A stretch of DNA of 64,000 nt from Exaiptasia diaphana (taxonomy: Eukaryota > Cnidaria > Anthozoa > Actiniaria > Aiptasiidae): positions 333,290 through 397,289 of the forward strand of contig NW_018388247.1 of the NCBI RefSeq assembly GCF_001417965.1, given 5' to 3'. Positions within the stretch are counted from its first letter, which is position 1; the number at the start of each line of letters is the position of its first letter. The notes under the pieces are model-generated. The model did not search any database. It had not been told where the DNA came from and saw nothing but the letters and a program-made list of their open reading frames with translations. This document shows, piece by piece, positions 1-44,370 of the stretch. Both the position numbers and the translations under genes were made by a program.

Positions 1-806
1 TCATTATAAGCTACATCGCTTATGTCCCCATCATCTTTAGCCTAAAAAGAATTAAGTTATTACACGTTACACATATTATTTAAAATCATTAAATATACCA
101 TATCCTTCAGTCATGTGTACATTATTTGTCATTGATGTACAGTATTTGCTTAAACATTACTTCAAGACATTACAAGAATTACTTGGTTACAGGAAAACAA
201 TGTTTTCTGTGCAAAGTATATTAACCTTTAGTGCCTTTTGAATCCTTAGAGTGATATCAGGATTTTCTTCTTCCTCCTCCTCCTCCTCTTCATCATCTAC
301 TCCAAAGTTATCAAGCCTTTGAAACTCATTGTCTATGAATACATGCATCTGACGAATAATAAATTATGACAAAGTTAAGTTGCCATAAAGAATAAATAAT
401 AATAATATTAGGTACAAACCTCTCTCACTTTCCATTCGGAAGGAAGCTTCTTGAATTGTTTTTTTAGCCAAATTTTTACTCTTTGCTTTTTGTGGCTTTT
501 AGTTTTTGAATTTAGATCTGAAAAGCTCTTTTTACTATTAAAGAACGGTTTTCGTTCTTTTTTCAATTCATTTTGGAGCTCATGATTGAGCTTTTTAGCT
601 GCTGCAAGATTTCTTCTAAGAACTTCGATTTCGCGGGCAAGTTTTGCCTCAGATCTTTGTAAATCACTGAGCTCTTTGACAATTCTTTCATTTGGAGTTT
701 CAAGTGAAACTTCTTGCTGAAAATTGGCCAGTTTAGGGATCTTATTAGGTGGCCCGACGAAGAAATGCGATAGAAACGCTGACTGAGTTGTGCACACATC
801 GGCCAT
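1..806 (-). CDS. Unrecognised coiled-coil protein, 5' part of gene (three exons seen)
   Basis: I see three minus-strand exons in one phase: 806-420 (129 codons, ATG at 806-804 in a good initiation context), 348-226 (41 codons) and 41-1 (continues past the window edge). Both introns have GT donors and AG acceptors and all visible junctions are phase 0. Residues about 39-85 are rich in E, K, L and R with heptad-like spacing and should form a coiled coil. Residues 85-129 are strongly basic (KKQRVKIWLKKQFKKL). Exon 2 has a run of nine glutamates followed by NPDITLRIQKAL. No signal peptide or membrane segment is visible. I do not recognise the family; size, charge and coiled coil would suit a small nuclear or kinetochore-type protein, and the E2F-like motif just upstream fits a cell-cycle gene, but both points are inference. 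Confidence is good that it is coding, low on function. Confidence 0.6.
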
Positions 807-871
807 CTTGTCCAAACTGACCAAATCCCGCTTAAAAATGCCGCCTAATTTAACGAAATTATGATGAAATA

Positions 872-880
872 GGCGGGAAA
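872..880 (-). promoter_or_regulatory. E2F-like site upstream of the minus-strand gene
   Basis: GGCGGGAAA (TTTCCCGCC on the other strand) equals the canonical E2F core and lies about 66 bp upstream of the ATG at 806. A second partial CCCGC motif lies near 826-831. The motif is seen directly; its use is inference. Confidence 0.35.
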
Positions 881-2378
881 ATACACATATATAGTATTAC
901 AAACGGAAAATGTATACTTATCTTTCTTTTTTCTTCTTCTCGCAAAGGAATACAAGATGTACAGAAGTGGAGGTCGACTTTTCAGATCTTTTATCCATTG
1001 TTATTTGCAGAAAAAACTTGATAACTGTTGATTCTCAAGCTCAAAACATACTTACCATACTTTTTTTACCTATATGCGGATTTTCGAGAGAAAAAAAAAA
1101 TTCTTTGCAGGCAAAAAACAAGAAAAAATGCATCACATACTACACGAACTTCAAAACCTGACCGCCATCTTGTCGAAGGGAAAAACCATTTGACCTGGCC
1201 GCTAAGCTCTTCCCCAGTCCATTTTTTAAAGGCCGGGAAAGAGAGCTTTGACACCGATTGTTTGATATGGCATTGAGACCGATATAATTTTTTTTGGTGT
1301 AATATTTTCATAAGAAATAAGACGCATGCGAAGGACTCGTAAGTCAGCTTGAGAAGGCAACCTGGAATCACAAGTGCAATATTTTCTAATCGATGAAAAT
1401 TGCAATTGAAAAATAAACGAATACTTTTGTTTTTGGTGTGAAGTGAGTGTGTACGTGAAGTCGGATTCTCAGGAACGGCAGGCCTGGAGAGTTTCGATGA
1501 CATCCTGNGTCATAAAAATATCATTGAATTGATCAGTACTTGAAAATATTCCTCTTTCACGCTATTATATAATTAATGCTGTTTAGTGTTGCTAGGGCAA
1601 TATCGTCAGAGCTTCCGGAAAAATATAAAATCGATCATCGGCTAAATATCTTATTTTGGATGAATGAAATGAAAGAAGAAGGAGAAAAACTGAAGGAGAA
1701 AAAAAAAATCAAATCCAAAGAACGCTGTAAGATCGAAAACGACCAAAGACAATTCGGATGAACGAAATTAGAAGAGATGGAATGAATTAATTGAAAAGAA
1801 AAAAAACAGTGCCCAATATCTTAGCATTGTTGCTTTCGGAGTAGTTGAAAAGTCAAAATTCAGGATTCAATCCAGGCTAAATAAAGCTGGAAAGACAGAA
1901 AATGAAATACTAAGGAAAGAATACATGAGGAATATACAAAATAACAAAAAATTGAAAGAAAAATAGCAATTTGCAACTTAACTGGCCATAGAGATGCGGT
2001 ATTGTTCATTAAGATGTGCGCGGTCAGTGCGGCGGTCATCAAGGTTCCATGCTGACGGTACTGTGCACGGATAAGAGTTTTGGAAAAATATTGTGGCATT
2101 TATCTCGGAAAAATGCTAAAACGTCACGCCAAACCTATATATATTTATTTATAAGACTTCCTTGTTGGTATGGTTAAGATTTCAATGGTTGTTACGCTTC
2201 AAACTGGCAGATATATGCTAAAATGTGACAGTGCTTGGCTTTGTTGAGTGAGGTCTGCTCTGGTGTTTATTTCGAAGATGTCGAAACGAAGACACGAAAA
2301 TAGCTCAATTTCGCTTGGACTATTGGGTTTCAAATGCTTACTTTCAATGAAATAGTATAGGGAAGGGTAAAAACGGCT
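881..2378. other. Intergenic region between divergent genes, including MAST 5' flank
   Basis: No reading frame here looks like a real gene: the available frames are low in complexity and lack splice partners. The DNA is AT-rich with A-runs. The last few hundred bases should contain the promoter and 5' UTR of the MAST gene, but no clear TATA box or initiator stands out. Confidence 0.4.
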
Positions 2379-34746
<32,368 letters not shown>

Positions 34747-35198
34747 TATTTGCCTGTTTACAAATCGTCTTCAGTGTGTACGTGATTTTATTTAATTTGA
34801 TTCCTTGATTTCTTCTGGAAAATCAGTGGTTCTTTCAGTAAAAATAATTATAGTCGAAAAAAAAATGTCAAAGTGACTCTAATTTTCCATGAAAATAATA
34901 AAGAAAATGAAAAGATGAACTGAACAAGAGTAAAGTTTTAAGAAGACTGATCGGTTTATGAAAAGGAAACAATGTCTCCTTTATATTGAGATTCAGTCTA
35001 CCTCGCGCAAGACATTCCGTCTATATTTTTGGCACTTTCGGTTTTATTCGAGAAACTTGGAGTTTTCTCTCTTTAGTTAGGCCTTGTTTGCTGACGAAGT
35101 GACCAGCCAAGTCCATCGTAAGCAATTCAACTTCCTACCAAAACATGAAAAAAAAAAGGAATTTGATGGATAAAACGCACACGTACTGATGACGATTG
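34747..35198 (+). other. Likely MAST 3' UTR
   Basis: AT-rich sequence after the stop. An AATAAA lies near 34898; I cannot tell whether it is the cleavage signal. No other gene is seen. Confidence 0.35.
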
Positions 35199-35362
35199 TT
35201 AAAGACCCATTTTCACCCGAGAACCTTTGCGATCGTTTGCTTTGTTTTTAAAAAAAGGTTTTGTGGTAGAACGTTACTTTTCGGTTGGTTCAAAATTCAA
35301 GATGGCGTTTTTTCGTATGTGACGAATCGCGCAAAGGTTCTCGGTTGAACGTGGATCTTTAA
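35199..35362. mobile_element. MITE family J, copy 1
   Basis: TTAAAGACCCATTTTCACCC ... GAGAACCTTTGCG pairs with CGCAAAGGTTCTCGG ... GGATCTTTAA. Confidence 0.72.
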
Positions 35363-35729
35363 TGGTAAATTATAATTATTAGAAGTGAGTCCAATATCTA
35401 TCGTATTACTTTAAAAAGAGTGCTGTTCAAGCATCCTAAGTAAGTTATGGCACTGATATTGGTATCCTTACATTATATTTGATGTGTTTTCAAGTAAACG
35501 TGAATTACTTACGTCTCTCATCAAACTCATGGCAAATGTTAAAATCATAATAATTAATTTCTTCAAAATCTCCGGCAGACAATTCCCAAACCATCAATTG
35601 GCATGTGTTGTGAAACTGGGGTTTTCGAGCTTTTTTCCTTGAATTGTCAACTCTCTCTGTTGGTTTCCTTGGCATAATATGCAGGGGAAATACTTGATGT
35701 GAATTAAAGTAAGGCTTCAATTCTATTCA

Positions 35730-36022
35730 ATAGGAAATGTGAATCGACGCCATTTTGTGCAGAAAAGCATTATGGGAGTTGTAGTCCTCACATTTTCTTC
35801 AGGTCCGCAAAAACAGTCCTTTTAAGCCGTTTATTATCTATGGAAATAACTAACTAAATAATTCATACATGAAATATAAAGAAGAGAACGCTGTGCCGTT
35901 TCCACAAAGAGAATAAAAAAAGCGACTTAGGAAGCGGGTTTTTTACGGTGCACTTGAAAGTGCGAGGACTGCAACTACCATCATGCTTTGCTGTACAAAA
36001 AGGCGTCGTTGCACATTGTGAT
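35730..36022 (+). mobile_element. MITE family F, copy 2
   Basis: Left ATAGGAAATGTGAATCGACG, right complementary TGTACAAAAAGGCGTCGTTG. Same orientation and layout as 19756-20026. Confidence 0.7.
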
Positions 36023-38008
36023 ATTAATTCCAAATAAATTAGGAAAATGAAATATAGATAAGGATATATGTAATATTAAATACAATAATTGTTCGTTAAA
36101 TAATTAGCAATACTTGGATTATTAGTCACAGTATACATGATAGAACGTTTGATCATTGATAAATAATTGTTCGTTTTCAAAATATTAACTTCTATGCAAA
36201 GTACTTGCAAATTTATCTTAAATTGATAGAATGTTTTATCGTTGATTCTTTACAATAGATAATTGTACATTACAAATTGATAAAACGTTTGTGAAAAGAA
36301 CGTTTGATCAGTGATCATTAATTCCTTTCAGATGAAGCGGTCGTTAATTGAAAGAAAATTTAATAATTGATCATTGATTCCTTTCAGAATGATCTATTCC
36401 AAATTGTGCAACATTTTTGCACTGTGCAAAGTATGTCTCTCTGGAACGTTTCATCGTTATGGAATGCAAGCATCTTCTTTGCGCCTAATATCCTATTGAT
36501 AATAACCATGAACTGAGACAGTTTTTTCAGAAAAAATTTCAGAAAATCAAGTTAAATAAGGATTTTTTTATTAGTAGTAGCCCTGCACAAACAGTATTCC
36601 TTTTTGTCCAATTAGAATAGATTACTCGTCCAGCAAGCTAAAATTGTTGATTCGTTTTCTTTCTCTACTTTTTTTTCGTCGTTGAAATATACTAGTGCTC
36701 ATTACTAGTGCTCATTATTCTCAATATATTGAAAGTGTGTTCGTGTGTGACTAATGTGTGTTAAATTATTTCAGAATTCATTTGGCTTATGTTTATTTAT
36801 TTTTCATTTTAGATTTAGTAGATAAAACCATTTTTTTCTATAAAGTGCGTATATTCGAGTGAGTTTTGTCTGCATAGATGGTGTTTTTCAAATTCGATTT
36901 AGTCTTCTTTTTTAATATTTTTTGGTTAATTTTTTTTAGTGTGTGTTTAAGTGTGCTTAGTTTCTTCGCTGTATATATATCTAGAAAAGCAAAGGCCAAG
37001 ATGAAGTCGTATCGATACAGTGACTACGCAAAATTTAAATTAACATGTTGATTCTGAGCGTTTTTCTTTGTCTTTCGGTGTAGTGTTTTTCATAATCCCG
37101 TAAAACGTGTAAAAAAAGGTGTGATTAACCGAAAAGGCAGAGAAAAACGTGCAAAATGAACGATAATAAAGTGTAGTTCGCAAACTTTTCGCGACAGGTT
37201 TACAGAACTCTAAACCAGCTGTGAAATAAATATTAGATAAATTGGCCATTCTGAGTCCACCTATCGAAAATTAAATCTAAACACATGAAAGACCACACTA
37301 ATATTAGTGTTCTTGCCAAGTTTGGGACTATTTAGGTAAATACTGACCGAGTAAGAACTTTTGTAAAAGATTGTAAAAAATAAGAGAGAATGTATGGTTT
37401 TTGGGGACGCTGATCAAGAGCTCCATACATTCTTTGTAATTTTTTCGAGTTTTAAAGGCTTGCAACTCTGTGATTATTAATCCGAATACACTCAAACTCA
37501 GGAACTTCACTAATTTTAGTATGCTCTTTCTACCTGGTTTTCAGTTTATTAATTGCTTCAAACGCTATCGAGTTTGTGACTAGTCACCAGTCCCTTTTTG
37601 AATTTCAGAATGGGCAATACACTTTCGTAATCGCTATCTATATTGTTTTGCTTTGTGTCTTTGTGACTATTACTCTTCGAATATTAGATTTTGTTTCGCG
37701 GTTTCAATTCAATGTCATTAGCCTTTTTTCAAAGTTCCCTATGCGCATGCTCGTTTGTACATGTATTCCGCAAATCTGTTGCATATTTTGTATATAATAC
37801 CGTTTATTTTTCTAAATAAGGAACTCTTAATTACTTTATTTTCAATAAACATATAAAACAAAACATTTTACAAAGTAAATTCGAATTTCGCTTGTCCTTA
37901 TAACCTTTAAGATTGGCATGTGTTTGAATAATATTCCTTATAAACAACTGTCTGCGAGCAGGATTAACTAAGTTGGTATACCTATGAAATTTTAGAACTC
38001 GCATAATG
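36023..38008. other. AT-rich intergenic DNA, no gene seen
   Basis: Repeated GATAGAACGTTTGATC-like words at 36140-36400 hint at a decayed repeat. No reading frame here has family resemblance. Confidence 0.45.
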
Positions 38009-38301
38009 ATAGGCCGCCCAACTATTGCATTAGAGACAGAAAAGAACGAATGCGCACGCTATGTATATGCTATCAGCGCGTGCTCTTAGAAAAATTCGGG
38101 TTACCTGTGGTGTTACGTCACGATCTCGCGCCTCGCGGGACTACTAATTTGTCACAGATTTTAGTATGTACTCGCGAGGCGCGGGATCGTGACGTAACAC
38201 CACAGGTAACCCGAATTTTTATAAGATCACGCGCTGATAGCATATACATAGCGTGCGCATTCGTTCTTTTCTGTCTTTAATGTAATAGTTGGGCGGCCTA
38301 T
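38009..38301. repeat. Long near-perfect palindrome, 293 bp
   Basis: Arms of about 125-130 bp, from ATAGGCCGCCCAACTATTGC and its complement inward to CACGATC(T/C)CGCGCCTCGCG, with a loop of about 30 bp near 38155. Only a few mismatches. Confidence 0.85.
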
Positions 38302-38499
38302 GGCATAATTGGCTGTTTAATATTAAGACTTGCACATTATTGTAGCAACAAATTAACTTGGATGTCCATTGATTGGTGTCAGTAGAAGATGTCAGTAGCA
38401 CAGAGAGTACAGTGAACGCAAGAAATCCGTGAATTTAAGATGAACTCGTTTGAGCTCAATTTGAGTAAATGTCGTTCATAAAGAGAAATGGTCATTTTA

Positions 38500-38625
38500 G
38501 GTTCTGTTTTATTCGCGGAATTAGTGCAAACTAATGCTATTTTGATTTAGTTCAATTTCACGGAATTAGTGCAAACTAGTGCTATTTTGATTTAGTTCAA
38601 TTTCACGGATTTAGTGCTTTCACTA
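38500..38625 (+). repeat. 51-bp tandem repeat, about 2.5 units
   Basis: TTAGTGCAAACTA(A/G)TGCTATTTTGATTTAGTTCAATTTCACGGA repeats in direct order. Confidence 0.8.
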
Positions 38626-38664
38626 AAGATTAAACTACAGGCACCATAAATTATTGGCGCACAT

Positions 38665-39265
38665 TGGTACCTATAGAATATTAGGACTAACATAAATTCA
38701 GGTACCTATGAGGGCTAGCACAGGCCAGTACCTGTAGAATTTAGTAGTACTAGCTCAGATTAGTACCTATAGAATATAGTAGAACCATCACAGATTGCCT
38801 ATATTAGGATATAGTATAGGACTAGCCGGACTAGCACACACATTTGTACCTATAGCACATAGCAGGACTAGTACATATTGGTACCTATAGAACATAGTAG
38901 GAATAGCGTAGTTTGGTACCTTGAGAACATAATGCGACTAGCACATATTGCATGGTACCTATAGCACAAAGTAGGACTAGCACATATTGGTACCTATAGC
39001 ACAAAGTAGGACTAGCACATATTGGTACCTACAGCACAATGTAGGACTAGCACATTTTGGTACCTATAGCACAAAGTAGGACTATCAAAAATTGGTACCT
39101 GTAGCACATAGTAGGATTAGCACATATTGGTACCTATAGCACAAAGTAGGACTAGCACATATTGGTACCTATAGCACAAAGTAGGACTTGCACATATTGG
39201 TACCTATAGAACATTGTAAGGCAAGCATAGTTTGGTACCTATGTTATTAGGACCGGCATATTGAA
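38665..39265 (+). repeat. 35-bp minisatellite, about 17 units
   Basis: Consensus unit GTACCTATAGCACAAAGTAG followed by GACTAGCACATATTG. Central units (about 38945-39190) are nearly identical; those at both edges are diverged and vary in length. Most carry GGTACC at the junction. Confidence 0.92.
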
Positions 39266-39476
39266 TATAACAATAGTTCTAAATTCAGTTGTACATTTTG
39301 CGATATTGTAAATAAATCTATGAATTAATGTTTATGGCACATAACTGCTCAGCGATCTCTGTTATCTGACCACTTTTTATCAGTGAGGACAAATTTAGAT
39401 AACGTTCAGATTGGTATTGGTTATATAAGTAGATCATCACAGGAAAAGCTGTGAGGGCTTATCAGAAGATTTGTGT

Positions 39477-39580
39477 AGCCAGCGTAGGCAGGCGTTCCTA
39501 GTTGCTCCGAGAGATTTTGGGTCGTAGAAACCCAAACTCTCACGGAACAACAAGGAACGCCTGGATATGCATGCTAGATT
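39477..39580. repeat. Foldback element, about 104 bp
   Basis: GGCGTTCCTAGTTGCTCCGA ... GATTTTGGGT pairs with CCCAAACTCTCACGGAACAA ... GGAACGCC. Confidence 0.7.
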
Positions 39581-40068
39581 TGTGCTAAGCAAGGTCTCTG
39601 TGAAAAATCAATAAAGTGGGGAATTATTATCGATCGACTTTATACCACATTATCACTTGTTTTGTGTACCAACGTTTTGAAACGAAGTTTTACCACTATT
39701 GAATTCCACAGTACTTGCAGAGATTAGGTATGAAGCGGTGTCTTTCCCCTTGAAGGTTCGCCTTTTCATCGTGACATAACTTTATGGCAAACGTTAGTCC
39801 TTCTTGGTTAGAAACGATGGACTTTGGATTTGGTTTTGGCCAATCAATAGTTCTTCGTATGTGAATCGAATAGCGAGGTTTATGAGCAGTCGAGTGCCCT
39901 GAAATGAGTGTGTGTACTTGTAGATGGCATTTAACCCGTGAAAGACTGTTTTTACTTTAGCTACTGTTCACACTGAGACCTGGATTGAAAGGTCGAGTCC
40001 TCGAAAGCGTTTACGATCACTTGGTTTCAATACAACGTTTTCGTGTGGACAGGACATGTATAAATGTA

Positions 40069-40162
40069 CAGTGGAACCCCACTTTACGTGTTAAAAGTAC
40101 CACCAGTTAGTGCGGCCACTTTTCGATGTTCCTTCAGTGGTCGTATTGTTGAGGTTCCACTG
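40069..40162. mobile_element. Short Mariner-type MITE, 94 bp, TA target site
   Basis: CAGTGGAACCCCACTTTACG at the left and complementary TTGAGGTTCCACTG at the right, with TA on both sides. Confidence 0.7.
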
Positions 40163-40212
40163 TATAGACATTCACAGTCTAGTTGTTTACTGTGTCCGTG
40201 CGAAAGGAGTGT

Positions 40213-40377
40213 GATAGAGCGGATTTCGTATGAGTGGGAAACGGACGGTACTGTACTGTGACCGTAATCGTACTGTAACCAAATTCTAGTGCCCCTTTGG
40301 TTCACCAAAATTGTGCAGGCCAGGTCCGGTAACCGTGCGGTAACGGTGTCCCACTCATACGAAATCCGTTCTATTTC
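40213..40377. repeat. Foldback element, about 165 bp
   Basis: GATAGAGCGGATTTCGTATG ... AGTGGGAAACGG pairs with CCACTCATACGAAATCCGTT ... CTATTTC. Confidence 0.72.
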
Positions 40378-40591
40378 TTCACGAGGCGCATAAATGCAAA
40401 GCACCTGTGGTCGACCGGTCGTGCGACGCATTAAAGTAGACTGGTTGAATGCTATTTCTACAAGTATTATATTGTAAATATAAAAAATTGAATAAAGACC
40501 AATTAAAGTGAAATATAAATATTAGTTTTGACTCTTGAGCTCGTTGGTGGGTTTGTGGTGAGATTTTTCTTTCAGTCTTCATTTCAGTTCA

Positions 40592-41081
40592 CCTTTTAAA
40601 GTGCAACAGAACCCTTTTAGAAAATCGTTTTTTTTTTGTTTTTTTCTTTTTTTTTAAGGCAAATGTGATTCTAATCATCGTCTTGAAGAAAAAAAAATTG
40701 TTTGAATTCTATTTTCTGAGTTAAAGGCATTTAAAAATTGAAAATGCTAATGAAGTGACGTCAATCGAGGAATTGGGAGGTTTTTTATTATTTGCGATAT
40801 CTTGTGTTCGGTTGAAATGCTCAAATCAACAATAACAGTGATATTCAAGAACTGGAAATGTCATGTCCGATATAAAAAAAGAGTAATGTATTTTTTTCGT
40901 GATTTTGCATATTAAATCATTCCTTAGTAGACTTTACTTAATTTGCATTTCCGATTTTCAAATAGTTCTAAATCAGAGGATATAACTTTTAATTTTTTTC
41001 CCCTTTGCAGAAGTGCTTAGCAGCAAGTTCTCTTTCAAATGAAATGACTTTCTAGAAGGGTCCAGTTGCACTTCAAAGGAC
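40592..41081. mobile_element. Inverted-repeat element, about 490 bp
   Basis: CCTTTTAAAGTGCAACAGAA ... CCCTTTTAGAAA pairs with TTTCTAGAAGGGTCCAGTTG ... CACTTCAAAGG. The interior is AT-rich and non-coding. Confidence 0.65.
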
Positions 41082-41212
41082 CACGCACATCCAAGAACCT
41101 TTGCGAACGTTTCTTTTGTTTTGCAAATAATGCCTTGCATTTTCCGATTGGTCCAAATTCAAAGATAACAAATTTTGGTATGCGTGAAAATCATCATGCA
41201 AAGGATCTCAAA
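41072..41212 (+). mobile_element. MITE family J, diverged copy 2
   Basis: CCAAGAACCTTTGCGAACGT and CGATTGGTCCAAATTCAAAG blocks match 35199-35362; the right end (CATGCAAAGGATCTC) is diverged. Confidence 0.55.
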
Positions 41213-41517
41213 GTTTCGAATTCTTTAATGCTCTGTATTAGCCTCTGTTGTGCGCAAAATATTCCTTATTGTTATATTGGTAAATTATTGCTTTTTTTGG
41301 TTTTTGCTCAATGCTCCAGAAATTTGTCACCTAAATGGTCAAAAACAAACGTGGGTCACAAGACCCACTGGTTAGAGCTTCTACACCAGTGTTAGGGTAA
41401 AGATTTATATGAACCCTGGAGAACCACTTTAGTCCAAACTTGAAAATAAGTGGTGATTACTACTGCAGCACACATGCACAACAAGCTGTAGCAAGCACAC
41501 TTTGAGTGGAATTGGGC

Positions 41518-41689
41518 GAAGTGTTGCTTCCTTGGTTCCAGAGGCTTGTCTTCTTATTCTTTTGCTTGCTATCCTATCGAGCCGCGAAGCGACAAGACGT
41601 TTCTGTTAATCGGTTTGTTTTCACGGCTCGAAATAACATAGTAAACAAAAGCATAAAAGACAAGCCTATGAAACCAGGAAAAGTGTTTC
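41518..41689. repeat. Foldback element, about 172 bp
   Basis: GAAGTGTTGCTTCCTTGGTT ... AGGCTTGTCTTCTTAT ... CGAGCCGCGAA pairs with the complementary right half ending AGGAAAAGTGTTTC. Confidence 0.7.
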
Positions 41690-41979
41690 TCTGCTACATT
41701 ACAAATCCCTGGGTGAAGCGGGAAGGGAACAATAATTCTTGAAAGGTCTCATTGCGAAATGGCACTCTACTCTAGAAGGTCATAACGTACCCTATTCAGA
41801 CTGGGGGGGGGAGGGGTCTCAAGTAAAATGACAATAACTTTCGAACCATGCAAGACAGCTACAGCTCTGAAACTTTGGGACTTTTCCTAAAATTTATCAG
41901 GGCAGATTTTGATTTCTATGTTGATATGGCCATCCATGTTGCGATGGCAACCAGTTTTTGACACATAGTTTTTCAAAAA

Positions 41980-42345
41980 AGTAATATATATTGTTTTTTG
42001 TGTATTTGACCTTGCTCCNATTACTGGACTCTACAATACCATAATAAATTTTTTGACAACAAAAGGTTTGGGGGAAGGGGTGTTTAATATTTTATTTATT
42101 TTTTTTTTTTTTTTTCAAATAGGAGAGACTTACACTTACAAACTCACTTTTTTATTTATTAAATGTTATTTTAAGAAGAGTTTCATACTTTTTGAGCGAT
42201 TTTCCTCAGCGCTTACTTTATAATGGGATTTAAAAAAATCAAAGATGGCGGTCGAAGATGACGGATCCCAACTTGTCATATCATTAATTATTCATGAGGT
42301 ATCCTGGCACTCAAAAGAAAACAATGTAATTAGAGCTTCAACTAT
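41980..42345 (+). repeat. Dispersed repeat N, copy 1
   Basis: Shares TATTTGACCTTGCTCC, the GGGGAAGGGG-type block and TTCATGAGGTATCCTGGCA with 46940-47285, same order and orientation. Confidence 0.65.
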
Positions 42346-42697
42346 TGATTTTTTCAATTTTGTCACATAAATTGAGGATGTAGTTTTCAAATAAATTGAA
42401 GATGTAGAAGCTAAAAAATATATTGATGATTTATAAGACATAACAAGCACAAGTAATATCAAAGACATTTTTGACCATAAAAACGTTACATAAGCCTATT
42501 TTGGACCTTGAAAACCTTTGCCAGGAACAAAATTATTTGAAAGAAGCAAGGGCACCACATTTGCTTTTTTTTTGTTTTTACACTTAGATCCAGATGAGTG
42601 AGCCACCTCTTGCATCTGGGTTTGTCTTTAGTGAATTTTGCGTTGCTACAGCAGTTGACTCGACTCGCTTGTGCTTGTTTTAAAACTAAGGTTAATA

Positions 42698-42828
42698 GGG
42701 GGGGGGGGGGGGGGTTCGACGTTATTTCTAATATAGCAGAGGGGGGTAAGAGCTATTTTCTTGTGCTTCGGAGGGGGGTTCTAACTAATTTTCTGCTTAA
42801 GAAATCTGGTTTTACGTATCCCCCCCCC
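42698..42828. repeat. Poly-G tract (17 G) with further G-runs and a distal C-run
   Basis: G17 at 42698-42714, GGGGGG runs near 42740 and 42775, then C9 at 42820-42828 with CTCCCCCTCC. Low complexity; the frames across it are artefacts. Confidence 0.85.
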
Positions 42829-42867
42829 TCCCCCTCCTGGTAATTATTGCACAGTCCCTTACGTATA

Positions 42868-42975
42868 GATACATGTTAGTGGTGTTTATGTTTTCTGGAT
42901 TGTTAATGACTGAGATTAAAGAGCCAAAGTGTGCTCAAATTTGGCGCTACCATCCAGTTTGATCGAGTTAAGCAT
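42868..42975 (+). repeat. Single arm of repeat family O
   Basis: TGTTTATGTTTTCTGGATTG ... AAAGAGCCAAAGTGTGCTCA matches the arms of 50255-50975. No partner arm was found nearby. Confidence 0.55.
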
Positions 42976-44092
42976 GTAGAAACGAAGTCTTCATACTTTT
43001 TTCATGGCAAATAACACTACTATTGACCAAAAATATTTTCGCTCTTTATTAAGATGCAAAAAGTTGTAAAGAAAGAGATATTGTATGTGATAATAATGTC
43101 CAATAAATGTCAGTGATGGTTAATTGATTGATCCTGCAGTCGCGCAGATAATGAAAAACATATATATATATGATTCTGTAGATTCTGTTTTAAATTAACG
43201 CTATAAAAAATGCATATAATCTGGCTTTGTTGTGAATCCTGGTGTTATTGGTACAATTAAAAGCGTTAATTTTCATAACTGATTATGTGGATGGCTGTCC
43301 ACCATGATACAAGATACAATTTATCAAATTTGTTCCGATCTTTAACATCTAAAGAAATCTAAAGGTGAGTTAAACTCTGTCCTCAGTAAATAAGGAATTT
43401 TACAACGAGAGAGACTAGCAGGGAAACTGTCGTCTTTTACCAAGGAAATCGAGGAAATTTAGGATATATCAACATTAAATTAGAGCGCCTTAGAAACACT
43501 ATTAGTTGTGCGCTGAAGAGCGGTCGCGAATTCTTCATCTTGAAGTACTACTAGCTTTCTTTCGCATATTTTTAATTTTTAGGGAGGTGAATATATTGTA
43601 GACTTCATAGACTTAAATTTTGTAAAGTTTAACTGCAATGTTTTTTTAAACAAACCAGTCTATACTATACTAGCCAAAACAAACAAAAAATGTTATGATA
43701 AGAGAAAGGCACAAAATTATTTATAAAAATTATAAAGAATTTTGTGCTTTTCGCTTATAATAACTATTTTTCCTTTTGGCGATTGAAATGACAAACAAAC
43801 AATGCCACTGTTGAATAACGCATGAAATTACATTCTCTACAATTTCGTATCCCCAACATTTCCCTTTATTTGTTTGTGTGTTTTGTATATGTTTCTCGTT
43901 TTCTTTCCCCATGCGTGATTTCAATTCCACGTTTTTTTTTCTAACTAGAATGATTTATTGGACATGAAAATTAAATTTCAAACAAAAACAATTCAATCAA
44001 CAAAAGTTGATTGAATTGGTTTAGTTAGTTGGACTTAATTTTTTATTTATTATTTTTTAATTAAATTTACATAGTTGTGTTCTGTAATTAAC
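42976..44092. other. AT-rich intergenic DNA, no gene seen
   Basis: Contains a perfect hairpin at 43989-44018 (CAATTCAATCAAC, loop AAAA, and its complement). Otherwise nothing recognisable. Confidence 0.5.
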
Positions 44093-44100
44093 TATATAAG
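44093..44100 (+). promoter_or_regulatory. Candidate TATA box for the PAN/F5-8C gene
   Basis: TATATAAG, 271 bp before the ATG at 44371. Only sequence resemblance supports it. Confidence 0.25.
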
Positions 44101-44370
44101 ATATAATATCATTATATCGCGCTCATCATGCATAATATGATTTTTATTTTCCTTCTTTCTCGCTAAAACAGAACGCAAATCTTTCAAATACTTTTAAATT
44201 ATGTTTATTGCAGTTTATATTAAGTTAGCTGCCACAAAGATCTTCAATTGACAGCTATCAGTAATCAAAATATACATTAGCCACTAAGCAGTATTCAAAT
44301 CTAAAAGACTCCTTTTCAAAAATTCTAGTTATCTACACAAATTCAGATATTGATCCTGAATTCGCCTGAA

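Noticed and set aside
910-1503. Overlapping frames on both strands upstream of MAST
   Set aside because: Low-complexity K/F-rich or featureless proteins, conflicting strands, no splice signals that pair, no family resemblance.
38665-39265. CRISPR-like regular array
   Set aside because: Units are directly adjacent without unique spacers, and the window is clearly animal nuclear DNA.
42598-42843. Gly/Pro-rich 81-residue frame
   Set aside because: Produced by the poly-G and poly-C tracts.
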